Below, in pieces: positions 44,193-53,476 of a stretch of 62,988 bases of DNA. The number at the start of each line of letters is the position of its first letter. Within the stretch, counting starts at the first letter, position 1. Source of the DNA: Promethearchaeati archaeon (lineage in GTDB: Archaea > Asgardarchaeota > Heimdallarchaeia > Heimdallarchaeales > Heimdallarchaeaceae); contig JABLTJ010000020.1 in the NCBI GenBank assembly GCA_013166775.1, forward strand, positions 1-62,988, in the 5' to 3' direction. The position numbers and the translations under genes are program-made. Below the pieces are notes generated by a model, which ran no database searches, had not been told where the DNA came from, and worked only from the letters and a program-made list of their open reading frames with translations.

Positions 44193-45590
44193 TTGGTTTT
44201 GCCTTTAGAATCTCGTGAGTATCAGAACTTTATCATTCAAGAAATTGCTAAAAAAATAGAGTTAAATCAAAGCGTTATTCTTGAATTAGATTGTGGGATG
44301 GGTAAACGAGTTTTAGTTTACCGACTTCTTGTTGAGATTTTCAAAGAACAGAAAGTAGTAGTCTTTCTTCAAACCCATTCATCACTTGAAGAAACTAGCA
44401 GCTACCTGGAGAAAGAATATGGTGGAATTGAGGGATTAGCGACTATAAAGAGTGGTTCAAATTCTAAATATAGAAAATATATTATTGAAAATAATAGAGT
44501 AATTCTCACACTCCCAATAGTTTTTTCAAATACTCTCAAAAAATTCCCCCAACTTGCAAGAGAATTTAACATTGTAATTATTAACGAAGTTGATCAGATA
44601 ATAAAACGTATATCTCAGCACAGAGTTCTATGTGTTCCTTGGAATACATTAATACAGCAAATGTCTGAAACCCATTTTATTGGAATGAGTGGAACTCTAC
44701 GTGATGAACACATAATTCTAGATGAGAATCAACTTCATTTAAGAAATGAATTAAAAACACTAATTGAGTTTATTCCTAACAGTTCTGTTATTTCTATTGA
44801 AGATTTTCTTGATACAGATTTAGAGAATTATATTAAAAACACAGAGGTCCATATACATCCAATTATTGATGATAAAACGGCAGAAATTATTCAAATGCTT
44901 ACTACCAGAATAGAAGAAGTCAAAGAAGAAATAATCCAAGAAGTATCTGAAACTTCACCTAAAGATCTTTACCAGCTGAAGAAGAATTTTTTCAATATTT
45001 TACCGATGCTTTCTATTGATACCGAGCTTATTGAGAAACTTAATCGTTTGTTATTATTACGAAAGTATGTGTATTCAATGCCTGCTAGTACCTACTATAA
45101 TTACCTTATTAGATACGGTTTTAGTAGAGATGACCTTAGTAATTTACCAAAAAATAGTGGAAAAGAGCTTGAAGCTTTAAAAATTGCAAAACAACATCAA
45201 AAAACTACAATCCTTTGTTCGTTTCTCTCAACAGTTAGTTCGTTATCAGAATTGATAGAAAAAGAAGGTTTTGCAATATTCCAAGTAACTGGGAGAACAA
45301 AAAACAAAAATGAAATAATCCAAAATTTTAAAGATTTTGATGATAGAGCAGCACTTATTTTGTCTCCCATAGGTGAAAGGGATTTAGATATTCCACAAAC
45401 AGACATGATAATTGTTTTTGATTTAGTTAACTCACCTAAAACAGTATATCAGAAATTCAAAAGGAGCAGGGGTGGAAAAGTAGTTTTGCTGTTTTATGAT
45501 GATACACCAGAAAGACAAAAAGTCAAACGCGTTGTTAGTGAAATTGCTATTCGATATCCTTGGTCTACTATTTTCTATTCTGATAAGTAA
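44193..45590 (+). CDS. Degenerate Hef-like superfamily 2 helicase
   Basis: 465 residues with the layout of a Hef/FANCM-type helicase core but eroded motifs. Motif I reads CGMGKR, lacking the Thr/Ser that binds magnesium; motif II is IINEVDQI rather than DEAH/DEAD; motif III MSGT is kept; motif V lies in SPIGERDLDIP; motif VI reads YQKFKRSRGG in place of QRxGRxxR. A helical insert (about 220-330) stands between the two RecA-like domains, as in Hef. There is no nuclease domain. ATP hydrolysis is doubtful; a nucleic-acid scaffold or regulatory role fits better. It lies 105 bases ahead of rpoB on the same strand. Confidence 0.65.
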   Translation: MVLPLESREYQNFIIQEIAKKIELNQSVILELDCGMGKRVLVYRLLVEIFKEQKVVVFLQTHSSLEETSSYLEKEYGGIEGLATIKSGSNSKYRKYIIENNRVILTLPIVFSNTLKKFPQLAREFNIVIINEVDQIIKRISQHRVLCVPWNTLIQQMSETHFIGMSGTLRDEHIILDENQLHLRNELKTLIEFIPNSSVISIEDFLDTDLENYIKNTEVHIHPIIDDKTAEIIQMLTTRIEEVKEEIIQEVSETSPKDLYQLKKNFFNILPMLSIDTELIEKLNRLLLLRKYVYSMPASTYYNYLIRYGFSRDDLSNLPKNSGKELEALKIAKQHQKTTILCSFLSTVSSLSELIEKEGFAIFQVTGRTKNKNEIIQNFKDFDDRAALILSPIGERDLDIPQTDMIIVFDLVNSPKTVYQKFKRSRGGKVVLLFYDDTPERQKVKRVVSEIAIRYPWSTIFYSDK

Positions 45591-45695
45591 TTTTTGATAT
45601 AATTTTTTAAGTCTTAATTCATAAGCTTTTTATTATGTCAAATTTCCACATATTTGCGAGGACATATTAATTTTTGCTGACCTATGGGTGTTTAG

Positions 45696-48600
45696 ATGGC
45701 TACAAAAAAAAGTAAGACAGATATCAATAGTCGTTGGATATTAATTAATGCAATGTTTGATGAATTAGGTTTAGTTAGACAGCATCTTGATTCTTTTAAT
45801 GCGTTTATTGAAAATGGATTGCAGTCCGTTATAGACGAAATTAAAGTTATTGAACCTGAAGATTCAGAATTTTACGTTAAATTAGAAAGAGTTGAGGTTG
45901 AGGAACCAACAGTTCGTGAAGCTGATGGTTCCCAAAGTTCTATCTACCCCATGGAGGCTAGAGTTAGAAATCTCACATATGCATCTAGATTGAATCTTTT
46001 TATGACTCCTATCCGTCGAGGAGCTGAGGATGGGGTTGAGATACCACTAGAAACTATCAACGTTTTTATTGGTTATTTACCAATTATGCTAAAATCTAAG
46101 AAATGTCAGCTCTATAATCGTTCACCTGAATCTCTAATAAAATTGGGAGAGGATCCTAAAGATCCTGGAGGGTACTTCTTAGTAAACGGTAGTGAGCGTG
46201 TTATTGTAACTCAAGAAGATTTAGCACCAAATAGAATATTGATCGAAAAACTTAGTAGCAAAGGTAACGTTACTAGTGAAGCTAAGGTTTTCAGCGTAAT
46301 TCATGGTTTTAGAGCACCAGTAACTGTAGAACACACAAATGATGGACAATTGCGTGTAAGTTTCCCAAGTATGCCAAGAAAAATATCTCTCATTCTTCTA
46401 ATGCGAGCATTAGGAATTGAAAGAGATGATATGATTGCTATGGCTATAAGTCCAACACCAAAGTTGAGGACAAGAGTAATGTCCATTCTTATGAGAGAAT
46501 CCTCTGAAATAGATACAACAGAAGAAGCACTTGATTACATTGGTAAAAGGGTAGCTGTAGGACAAACTAAAGAATATCGTATAAATAGAGCAATGCAAGT
46601 ATTAGATAAATATTTGTTACCTCATCTCGGTAGCGATGAAGAATCAAGATTGAAAAAAGCGTTCTTCTTAGCTCGAATGGCTCAGCGATTGTTAGAATTA
46701 GAAGCTGGGATAAGAAATGAGGATGATAAGGATCATTATGCCAACAAGAGGTTAAAACTAGCAGGTGATCTACTATTAATGCTATATCGAGTTGCATTCC
46801 ATGCCCTTTGTCGTGATATAAAATATCAATTGGAAAGAGTTACAGTCAGAGGTCGTAGACCAAATCTAAAGACGGCTGTACGAGCTGATCTTATAACCGA
46901 AAGGCTTCGACACGCATTAGCTACTGGAAATTGGACTGGAGGAAAATCAGGTGTCAGTCAACTACTTGATAGAACAAATTATATGTCAGCATTAAGCCAT
47001 CTTCGAAGAGTAGTTAGTCCTTTAAGTAGAAGTCAACCTCACTTCGAGGCAAGAGATCTTCATCCCACTCATTTTGGTAAAATATGCCCTAACGAAACAC
47101 CAGAAGGACCTAATTGTGGTTTAGTTAAAAATTTAGCATTACAAGCTTATATTAGCGTAGGATTAGACGAAAAAGATATTGAGAAAAAACTGATAAAAGA
47201 TTTAGGATTGAATAAAATCAAACCTAAAGATTTGACTGATCCTAGCTCGCCTTTAGCAAAAATGGTTGCAGATCCCAACTATTGTAAAATTTTCTTGAAT
47301 GGTTGTTTTCTTGGTGTTGTTGAAAATGGAAATGATTTTCGAAAGCAGCTTATTGAAAAGCGTAAAACTGGAGACATCCACCATGAAGTCAATGTTGCTC
47401 ACTATGATGACACCAATGAAGTCTTGATAAATTGTGACGCAGGACGAGTACGACGTCCTCTCATCATTATAAAAGATGGAACACTTCAATTAACCAAAGA
47501 TATGTATAATTGGATCAAAAGTGGAAAATGGTCTTGGTCAGATCTTCTACGAAATCAAGTCTTAGAATATGTTGATGCTGAAGAAGAAGAAAACCTATTC
47601 ATAGCAATTGATGAAAATAACTTAAAAGCTGATAATTCTCATATGGAAATCACACCAAGTACAATTTTAGGTATCTGTGCTTCTCTAATACCATACCCAG
47701 AGCACAACAGATCCGATCGTAATGTCTATGAAGCTGGAATGGCTAAACAAGCTTTAGGTATTTTTTCAGCTAATTTTCGGTATAGGATGGATACTCGTGC
47801 TCACATTCTTCATTATCCCCAAAAACCCCTTGTAAAGACTCATGGAATGGATGCTATCCATTTTGAGAGTCGTCCCGCAGGTCAAAACTTTATTGTAGCA
47901 ATATTATCTTATGAGGGATATAACATGGAAGATGCTTTATTAATCAACAAAGCAGCTATTGAAAGGGGATTAGGAAGAAGCACCTTCTACAGAACATACG
48001 ATGCAGAGGAGAGAAAATATCCAAACGGTCAAGAGGACACTTTTGAAATACCAGATGACACCGTGAGAGGATACAAAGATGAATCACAATATGTACATTT
48101 AGGCGAGGATGGAATTATAGAGCCTGAAATATCGGTTGATGGAAATAGAGGAGATGTTCTTATCGGTCGTACAAGTCCACCTAGATTTTTAGAGGAATAC
48201 ACTGAATTTGATGTTCCTCCTCAAAATAGAAGAGAAACAAGTAAAGCAATAAGACACGGAGAAAAAGGAATATCAGATGTAGTTGTTTTGACAGACACCA
48301 ACGAAGGGAATCGATTAGTTAAAGTTAGGGTTAGATCTGAACGTGTTCCTGAGATTGGGGATAAATTCGCATCGCGCCATGGACAAAAGGGAGTTATTGG
48401 TTTGATTGTTCCTCAAGAAGATATGCCATTTACTGAATCAGGTGTTGTTCCTGATATAATAATAAATCCACATGCTATCCCCTCTAGAATGACAATTGGT
48501 ATGTTAATGGAATTAATTGCAGGGAAAGGAGCAGCACAAAGAGGATATGCATTTTATGGTACCGCTTTCAGCAATACAACACTAACTGAATTGCATCAGG

Positions 48601-49094
48601 AGCTAAAAAAGGGCGGATTACACCCACTTGGTAGAGAAGTAATGTATGATGGCAAAACAGGAAAAAGATTAGAAGGAAGTATCTTTGTAGGTTCGCAGTT
48701 TTATCAAAAACTCCATCATTTAGTTCAAGACAAGATTCATGCCCGTGCAAGAGGTCCTATACAAATGCTTACTAGACAACCCACCGAAGGTAGAGCTAGA
48801 GAGGGTGGTTTGAGATTTGGTGAAATGGAAAGGGATTGTCTAATTGGACATGGTACATCTATCCTTCTAAAAGAAAGATTACTTGATGAATCAGACAAAA
48901 CTGACGCTCTAATCTGTTCAAAATGTGGATTTTTAGCTATGTATGATCGTAACCGCGATCGCTATCATTGTCCTGTTTGCAAAGAAGAAACCCCTGTTTC
49001 CAAAGTAATCATAAGTTATGCATTCAAGCTTCTATTACAAGAACTGATGAGTCTGGGTATTGCTCCGCATATTGAATTAGAAGATATTGCCTAG
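45696..49094 (+). CDS. rpoB: DNA-directed RNA polymerase subunit B, unsplit
   Basis: 1132 residues, the fused form; many euryarchaea split it into B' and B''. Recognisable parts: VNGSERVIVTQEDLAPN in the lobe, KICPNETPEGPNCGLVKNLA in the fork, ESRPAGQNFIVAILSYEGYNMEDA and GDKFASRHGQKGVIG in the active-site wall and hybrid-binding regions, and a final zinc site CSKCGF with CPVC. The subunit forms half of the catalytic cleft. The ATG follows GGTG at about ten bases. It stands alone: rpoH is not upstream and rpoA1/rpoA2 are not downstream, unlike in most archaea. Confidence 0.98.
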   Translation: MATKKSKTDINSRWILINAMFDELGLVRQHLDSFNAFIENGLQSVIDEIKVIEPEDSEFYVKLERVEVEEPTVREADGSQSSIYPMEARVRNLTYASRLNLFMTPIRRGAEDGVEIPLETINVFIGYLPIMLKSKKCQLYNRSPESLIKLGEDPKDPGGYFLVNGSERVIVTQEDLAPNRILIEKLSSKGNVTSEAKVFSVIHGFRAPVTVEHTNDGQLRVSFPSMPRKISLILLMRALGIERDDMIAMAISPTPKLRTRVMSILMRESSEIDTTEEALDYIGKRVAVGQTKEYRINRAMQVLDKYLLPHLGSDEESRLKKAFFLARMAQRLLELEAGIRNEDDKDHYANKRLKLAGDLLLMLYRVAFHALCRDIKYQLERVTVRGRRPNLKTAVRADLITERLRHALATGNWTGGKSGVSQLLDRTNYMSALSHLRRVVSPLSRSQPHFEARDLHPTHFGKICPNETPEGPNCGLVKNLALQAYISVGLDEKDIEKKLIKDLGLNKIKPKDLTDPSSPLAKMVADPNYCKIFLNGCFLGVVENGNDFRKQLIEKRKTGDIHHEVNVAHYDDTNEVLINCDAGRVRRPLIIIKDGTLQLTKDMYNWIKSGKWSWSDLLRNQVLEYVDAEEEENLFIAIDENNLKADNSHMEITPSTILGICASLIPYPEHNRSDRNVYEAGMAKQALGIFSANFRYRMDTRAHILHYPQKPLVKTHGMDAIHFESRPAGQNFIVAILSYEGYNMEDALLINKAAIERGLGRSTFYRTYDAEERKYPNGQEDTFEIPDDTVRGYKDESQYVHLGEDGIIEPEISVDGNRGDVLIGRTSPPRFLEEYTEFDVPPQNRRETSKAIRHGEKGISDVVVLTDTNEGNRLVKVRVRSERVPEIGDKFASRHGQKGVIGLIVPQEDMPFTESGVVPDIIINPHAIPSRMTIGMLMELIAGKGAAQRGYAFYGTAFSNTTLTELHQELKKGGLHPLGREVMYDGKTGKRLEGSIFVGSQFYQKLHHLVQDKIHARARGPIQMLTRQPTEGRAREGGLRFGEMERDCLIGHGTSILLKERLLDESDKTDALICSKCGFLAMYDRNRDRYHCPVCKEETPVSKVIISYAFKLLLQELMSLGIAPHIELEDIA

Positions 49095-49138
49095 TATACA
49101 CCAACATTGACAATTAGAATTAGCGGAAAACATCTTGT

Positions 49139-49540
49139 TCAGAGTCTACTCTCAAGTAATTGATCATACTCTTCATCTGTTAATTCTTTTGAATCATATA
49201 GTTCGAATTTTTCTCCTATAATTTTTGCTAAGAGATGATAACAAAGAGTTTTCTCTTCTCTTCCCAATACTCTTACCTGAAAATCCGTACACTCACAAAA
49301 ATTTTCATCTATTATAATATATTTCTTACTTTTTCCCTCAATCTCCCAAAATTCCATATCATTACTTAAAACTAGTTTATGCAATTTCTTCTCTTTTAGT
49401 ATTTTTGCTGCCTTTTCTCCTCTAGAATTAAACACTGAGATAATCTCGTTTTCTGCAATTTCAGACAGTTCTTCCTCTTTTTTTAATAGAGAAATCAATT
49501 TCGTTAGTTTTTCATTATCGGAAAGAGAAGTTCTATTCAT
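49139..49540 (-). CDS. SWIM zinc-finger protein
   Basis: 133 residues. The pattern CECTDFQ followed by TLCYH gives the C-x-C-xn-C-x-H spacing of SWIM domains, which bind DNA or protein. The N-terminal half is helical and charged. It is convergent with rpoB and lies downstream of nusA on its strand. SWIM proteins in other archaea accompany helicases or recombination proteins; the partner here is unclear. Confidence 0.8.
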   Translation of the reverse strand: MNRTSLSDNEKLTKLISLLKKEEELSEIAENEIISVFNSRGEKAAKILKEKKLHKLVLSNDMEFWEIEGKSKKYIIIDENFCECTDFQVRVLGREEKTLCYHLLAKIIGEKFELYDSKELTDEEYDQLLESRL

Positions 49541-49647
49541 TTAACATAACCTACTTAATTGTTTATTTTCAATTTAATATGATTATACTGTCAGTTTGTA
49601 AATAAAATACTTTCTAGTGAATGGAAACAAAAAGAAAATCATTTAAG

Positions 49648-50091
49648 CTACTGTTTTATCATCACGTCTGAAATATCAAATTGTCTTAAAACTAGTTTTT
49701 TAATTTTGTTTATGTTTTTTCCACTTCTACCTATTGCTCTTCCTTTGTCTTTGTTATCTACTTCTACAGTAGCTGTTTTACCATTTCTTCTTTCTTGGAG
49801 ATTAATCTCTCTTATTGCTATTGGTAAAAAGCAATTTTGAATAAACTTTGTGGGATTAGAAGAATGTTCAATTATTTCTACATCTTTGGAGATTAATTCT
49901 TTAAGACGATTTATATTAACTCCTCTTTTTCCTATTGCTAAACCAGCCTGACCTTCTGATACAACAAAAATAACTTTGTTTTCTTCTTCATCTACAATGC
50001 AGTCCATAATTGTAACATTTACAACCCCCTGAAGGATTGTTATATATTGCATTTCTGTTTGTGAGAGTTTGACAGCTGGCATATTATTCAT
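49648..50091 (-). CDS. nusA: Archaeal NusA-like KH-domain protein
   Basis: 147 residues. Two KH domains are seen by their GxxG loops: IGKRGVNINRLKEL near residue 57 and IGRSGKNINKIKKL near 120. Archaeal NusA is reduced to these two RNA-binding domains and probably binds nascent RNA in transcription elongation or termination. A second in-frame ATG lies three codons in. It follows L30e on the minus strand after 236 bases, a much wider gap than usual. Confidence 0.93.
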   Translation of the reverse strand: MNNMPAVKLSQTEMQYITILQGVVNVTIMDCIVDEEENKVIFVVSEGQAGLAIGKRGVNINRLKELISKDVEIIEHSSNPTKFIQNCFLPIAIREINLQERRNGKTATVEVDNKDKGRAIGRSGKNINKIKKLVLRQFDISDVMIKQ

Positions 50092-50327
50092 CCATATGAT
50101 TAAGGTTTTTTATTTTAACTCTTTTATTACGGGTTTTTGGGCATTTTACACTGATATTTCCCATAGATATATAATTAAATCTTGCTCTTCTGAAGTAGAA
50201 GAATAAATTTAAACATATTTGGAGATATATTTGTTTTTTCCTTTTGATTATAAAATGGAGACCAATATACTAATACCATCATATGATTTTCATGGGTCAT
50301 TGGCATTGGTTAAATTCCCCACCTTCA
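50092..50327 (-). other. Gap between L30e and NusA genes
   Basis: 236 bases between two genes that are often adjacent in archaea. I see no reading frame, tRNA or clear hairpin. AT-rich with a GC-richer patch near the L30e end. A promoter for nusA is the likeliest content. Confidence 0.3.
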
Positions 50328-50627
50328 TCATTTCTTGACAGCTTTAAGGATATCGCTATCTCCCATTTCATAAACAGTTAAGACTGCTACAAAATGAGGT
50401 CTTCCGCAAATTGCACCTAAATCTAGAGAAGATCCCTTAAAATCCAATATAGGAATTTTTGAAAGAGTAGCATAATGACTTACATCTTCTTTTATTTCTG
50501 TAGGGCAGTTTTGTGCAACAATTACTAGTTTTGCTTGTTTATTCATTAGAGCTGTTTTTGATGATTCTGCTCCAAATGAAACCTTTCCAGTATCAACAGC
50601 AATTCGTATACTTCGATTTATATCCAT
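50328..50627 (-). CDS. rpl30e: Large-subunit ribosomal protein L30e
   Basis: 99 residues, the full archaeal length. SIRIAVDTGKVSFGAESS opens the family fold, and AKLVIVAQNCP, KIPILDF and DLGAICGRPHFVAVL fit it. L30e binds kink-turn RNA in the large subunit. The gene precedes nusA on the minus strand, keeping part of the archaeal RNA-polymerase operon order, but it is not preceded by the rpoA genes. Confidence 0.95.
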   Translation of the reverse strand: MDINRSIRIAVDTGKVSFGAESSKTALMNKQAKLVIVAQNCPTEIKEDVSHYATLSKIPILDFKGSSLDLGAICGRPHFVAVLTVYEMGDSDILKAVKK

Positions 50628-50766
50628 GAAATGACACCTTCATTACAGTTGTGCTGATTTCATCCTTAAATTCTTAAATTTTTGCACTTTAGAGTTAATA
50701 TCGTAGCTTATTTTCATGTTTTAATAATCTAAGGAAAAAAAACTAAGAGTTCCAGAAATCCTTTAG

Positions 50767-51657
50767 TTAGATTTCCACAGCTCCGGAAAAAAGAACATCC
50801 CATGCTTTACTCCATCTTTCTGGGTGTGCTACATCAATCCAAAAAGCACTTTTTGGCGAAATATGCGCCTTAAGCTGATTATCTTTGATAAGCATTGGAA
50901 TAATATCATTTGAAATTGATTTTCCTTCTGATTCAGTCAGGTAATCAATAATTTGTGGTTCAAAAACATAAATGCCAGTATTGATGTAGCCATCTAGCTG
51001 AGTTTTTGTTGGCGTCTCTTCAAATTTCACTACTTGGCATTCCGATGTGTTATTAACGTAGAATACTCCATAATCTGAAAATAATCCTTTTTCACTAGTT
51101 TTTCCCATTAGTTGATAATAGCTATTTACACCAATCCCACAAATTGTTGCAATATTTTCGTTTTTTTGCTTTTTGTGAGAATCAATAACATTTGATAGAT
51201 TAATGTTAGTTAAAATATCCGAATTCATTACAATGAAAGTTCCTGAGATCAAATTTTTTGCATTGTATATTGCTCCTGCAGTATCGAGATTTGTGGTTTC
51301 GCTAACATAACTTAATTCTAAGCCATTCCAATTTTGCCCAAAATGTTTCATTATTCTGTTACCCAACTTTCCAATAAGCACTACAACATCTGTTATTCCA
51401 CTATCTGCTATCAAATTAAGGTTATATTCAAGCAATGGTTTGTAGCCAACAGGTATCATAGCTTTAGGTATGGATTCTGTTATTGGTTTCAGTCTCGCTC
51501 CTTCCCCTCCAGCTAAAATGAAAGTTTTGATTTTTCGAAGTTCGAATTCTTTTTCAATCAAACGTATCAAAAAGTCCTTGATTGATCCCGAACCTTTCTT
51601 CTCTTTTACTGCATTCCATATTCTTTCTGGAAACTCAACCGTAAATTTGTGAACCAT
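50767..51657 (-). CDS. Ribbon-helix-helix-sugar nucleotidyltransferase fusion
   Basis: 296 residues from the ATG at 51657. A TATA-like tttgtataata at 51673-51683 lies at the right distance, and a longer frame to 51723 adds an unrelated 22 residues. Residues 1-42 read as a ribbon-helix-helix domain: a basic-hydrophobic strand KFTVEFPERIWNAV and helices ending KDFLIRLIEKEFEL. Residues 44-296 are a nucleotidyltransferase with GGEGARLKPIT, Lys in SIPKAMIP, MNSDILTN and INTGIYVFE. The catalytic Arg is present. RHH domains bind DNA or mediate dimers, so the fusion could couple sugar-nucleotide synthesis with gene control. The substrate is unknown. Confidence 0.82.
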   Translation of the reverse strand: MVHKFTVEFPERIWNAVKEKKGSGSIKDFLIRLIEKEFELRKIKTFILAGGEGARLKPITESIPKAMIPVGYKPLLEYNLNLIADSGITDVVVLIGKLGNRIMKHFGQNWNGLELSYVSETTNLDTAGAIYNAKNLISGTFIVMNSDILTNINLSNVIDSHKKQKNENIATICGIGVNSYYQLMGKTSEKGLFSDYGVFYVNNTSECQVVKFEETPTKTQLDGYINTGIYVFEPQIIDYLTESEGKSISNDIIPMLIKDNQLKAHISPKSAFWIDVAHPERWSKAWDVLFSGAVEI

Positions 51658-51828
51658 ATAGTTACACCAGTCTATTATACAAAATATCTTTAATTCCTTT
51701 TTAGTTTTGCTCTTTTTATACATTTAATAACATTTTCTACCATGTAATTCAAAGAACTTACAACTTTTACTTCACCAATAGATTTTTTTAATTCTAGCAT
51801 CAAGAATAGTTAGTCTTCAAACAAACGG

Positions 51829-52941
51829 GTGAAATTTCTGTCAGACAAGATTTCATTAACACAATATGCACTTGAACGATTGAAGAAGAGACAAGAAATA
51901 GCGGAGAAATATAATCTTTCTCTCGATCAGATTCTTGATCTTAGTTTAGGAGACAATCTCTTCATTCCCCCGTCGTTGATACGGAAAATGCTTGTTAAGG
52001 AGATTCAGTCAATTGATCCACGGGAAAGCTATCCTATTGATTATTATTCATTTATTGAAGAAATTTCTCGCTTCTTGGGTGTTGAAACTACTACAATTTA
52101 CCCTGGATTAACACATAATCAACTAATTCAAAGAGTTGTATCTACAATTACTAAACCTGAAGACTCAATAATTTTACTAATTCCTGATAAGGAAATCTAT
52201 TACAAAATTGCATACAACCAGAAGCTGAAAATTCAAGGTGTTAATCTCACCGAAGGTTTTGAGTTGAATTTAGATGAAATGTTGAAAAAGGTGGATTCAA
52301 CCAAACCAAAAGCCATAATTTTCTCATCTCCCCATTATCCTACTGCCAATCAATTAAATGAAAAAGACATTTTATCACTTGCAAAAGAAATACAAATCCC
52401 AATCATAATTGATGAGTCTTATGTCGAGTTTGGAAAATATTCACTAGTAAATCAAATTAAGAATTATACTAATTTAACAATAGTTCGCTCATTTTCAAAA
52501 GCTTGGGGATTGGGAGCCACATCTTGTGCATATCTGATAGCAGATCCTTCTTTCGTAAATGTTTTAAAGGAAACTTACTCTTTTGAAGAAATTCCCCCTA
52601 TACATCTATTGCTGACTAATTATATTTTACAAACTCCCTACAGATTTGTGGAATTAATCAACGGTTTTGTTGTTGAAAGAAAAAGAGTCATTGAGCATTT
52701 GAAAATGTTAAATGGTTTGAAGGTTTATAAAAGTGATACCAATTTTCTTTTCATTAAGTATAAGAATAATGTTAGAGAGTTATTTGAACAGCTTAGCAGT
52801 AAAGGGATTATAGTTCGTACTTTCGGGGATTTCCCATCATTTAAGCAAAGAGATGAGACTTTTCTAGTAACCCTAGGGGATTCTAGTATAAATGATCGAT
52901 TTATTGTAGCACTCATTGAGTTGTTGGAATCTCTTCTTTAA
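51829..52941 (+). CDS. Fold type I aminotransferase, histidinol-phosphate aminotransferase-like, with altered active site
   Basis: 370 residues from a GTG start. The PLP lysine (Lys224) in RSFSKAWGLGA and the cofactor Asp195 in DESYVEF are present. Two near-invariant features are changed. The NPTG motif that places the Asn beside PLP reads HYPTA (Tyr170, Ala173), and the carboxylate-binding Arg in the C-terminal R-x-T-x-G is Leu346 (FLVTLGD). The enzyme may therefore use a substrate without an alpha-carboxylate, like HisC-related CobD decarboxylases, or be inactive. It is convergent with the nob1 gene. Confidence 0.8.
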   Translation: MKFLSDKISLTQYALERLKKRQEIAEKYNLSLDQILDLSLGDNLFIPPSLIRKMLVKEIQSIDPRESYPIDYYSFIEEISRFLGVETTTIYPGLTHNQLIQRVVSTITKPEDSIILLIPDKEIYYKIAYNQKLKIQGVNLTEGFELNLDEMLKKVDSTKPKAIIFSSPHYPTANQLNEKDILSLAKEIQIPIIIDESYVEFGKYSLVNQIKNYTNLTIVRSFSKAWGLGATSCAYLIADPSFVNVLKETYSFEEIPPIHLLLTNYILQTPYRFVELINGFVVERKRVIEHLKMLNGLKVYKSDTNFLFIKYKNNVRELFEQLSSKGIIVRTFGDFPSFKQRDETFLVTLGDSSINDRFIVALIELLESLL

Positions 52942-52951
52942 GAATTAAAAG

Positions 52952-53476
52952 TCATGATAATTTTTTCTTAACAAATAACCGTGTTGTAGGGCTCCCACAT
53001 TCTATACATTTATTTTGTTTTGTTTTGTATTTTTGTCCACAGACGGTACATTTCCAAAAATATCTTCTTGCTGTTCTAATTTTAAATGAATATGATTTGA
53101 TGGGTATCTCGAGATAAAAACAGACATTCTGGATTGCATTATCATCGCTTACAACAGTAGAATTTGGAAAATCTAATGCGATTGCTATAACTTGGAGATC
53201 AGTTTCAGATAGACTAACAACATCACACGTTTTTTCTGCCATTGATTCAACTTTCTCAATAGACTTTGAAGTAGGTATTGAGAAAATCAACCTATTATCT
53301 GCCTTTAAAGTCTCAAAAACTGCTTCTGCTTGAAATGATTGTATCTCATTTCTAATGATTTCAGGAAAAACTAATGTTGTATTTTCGTCAGAAAAATCTT
53401 CCTTAGATATTACATGAATTATAGCAGTAGAATCGATAATTAGATATTTCTGCTCTTTTGAATCCTTTCTATTCAT
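52952..53476 (-). CDS. nob1: Nob1-type PIN endonuclease with zinc ribbon
   Basis: 174 residues. The PIN domain has acidic residues in IIDSTAIIH, FPEIIRNEI, SETDLQVIA and VVSDDNAI, the usual four-acid metal site. A C-terminal zinc ribbon WKCTVCGQKY with KCIECG follows. Nob1 makes the final cut at the 3' end of small-subunit rRNA; homologues exist in archaea and eukaryotes. Its ATG overlaps the stop of the NAD kinase gene by eight bases. Confidence 0.94.
   Translation of the reverse strand: MNRKDSKEQKYLIIDSTAIIHVISKEDFSDENTTLVFPEIIRNEIQSFQAEAVFETLKADNRLIFSIPTSKSIEKVESMAEKTCDVVSLSETDLQVIAIALDFPNSTVVSDDNAIQNVCFYLEIPIKSYSFKIRTARRYFWKCTVCGQKYKTKQNKCIECGSPTTRLFVKKKLS

Noticed and set aside
46301..46797. 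Antisense frames within rpoB
   Set aside because: They are shadows of a strongly conserved coding region with no features of their own.
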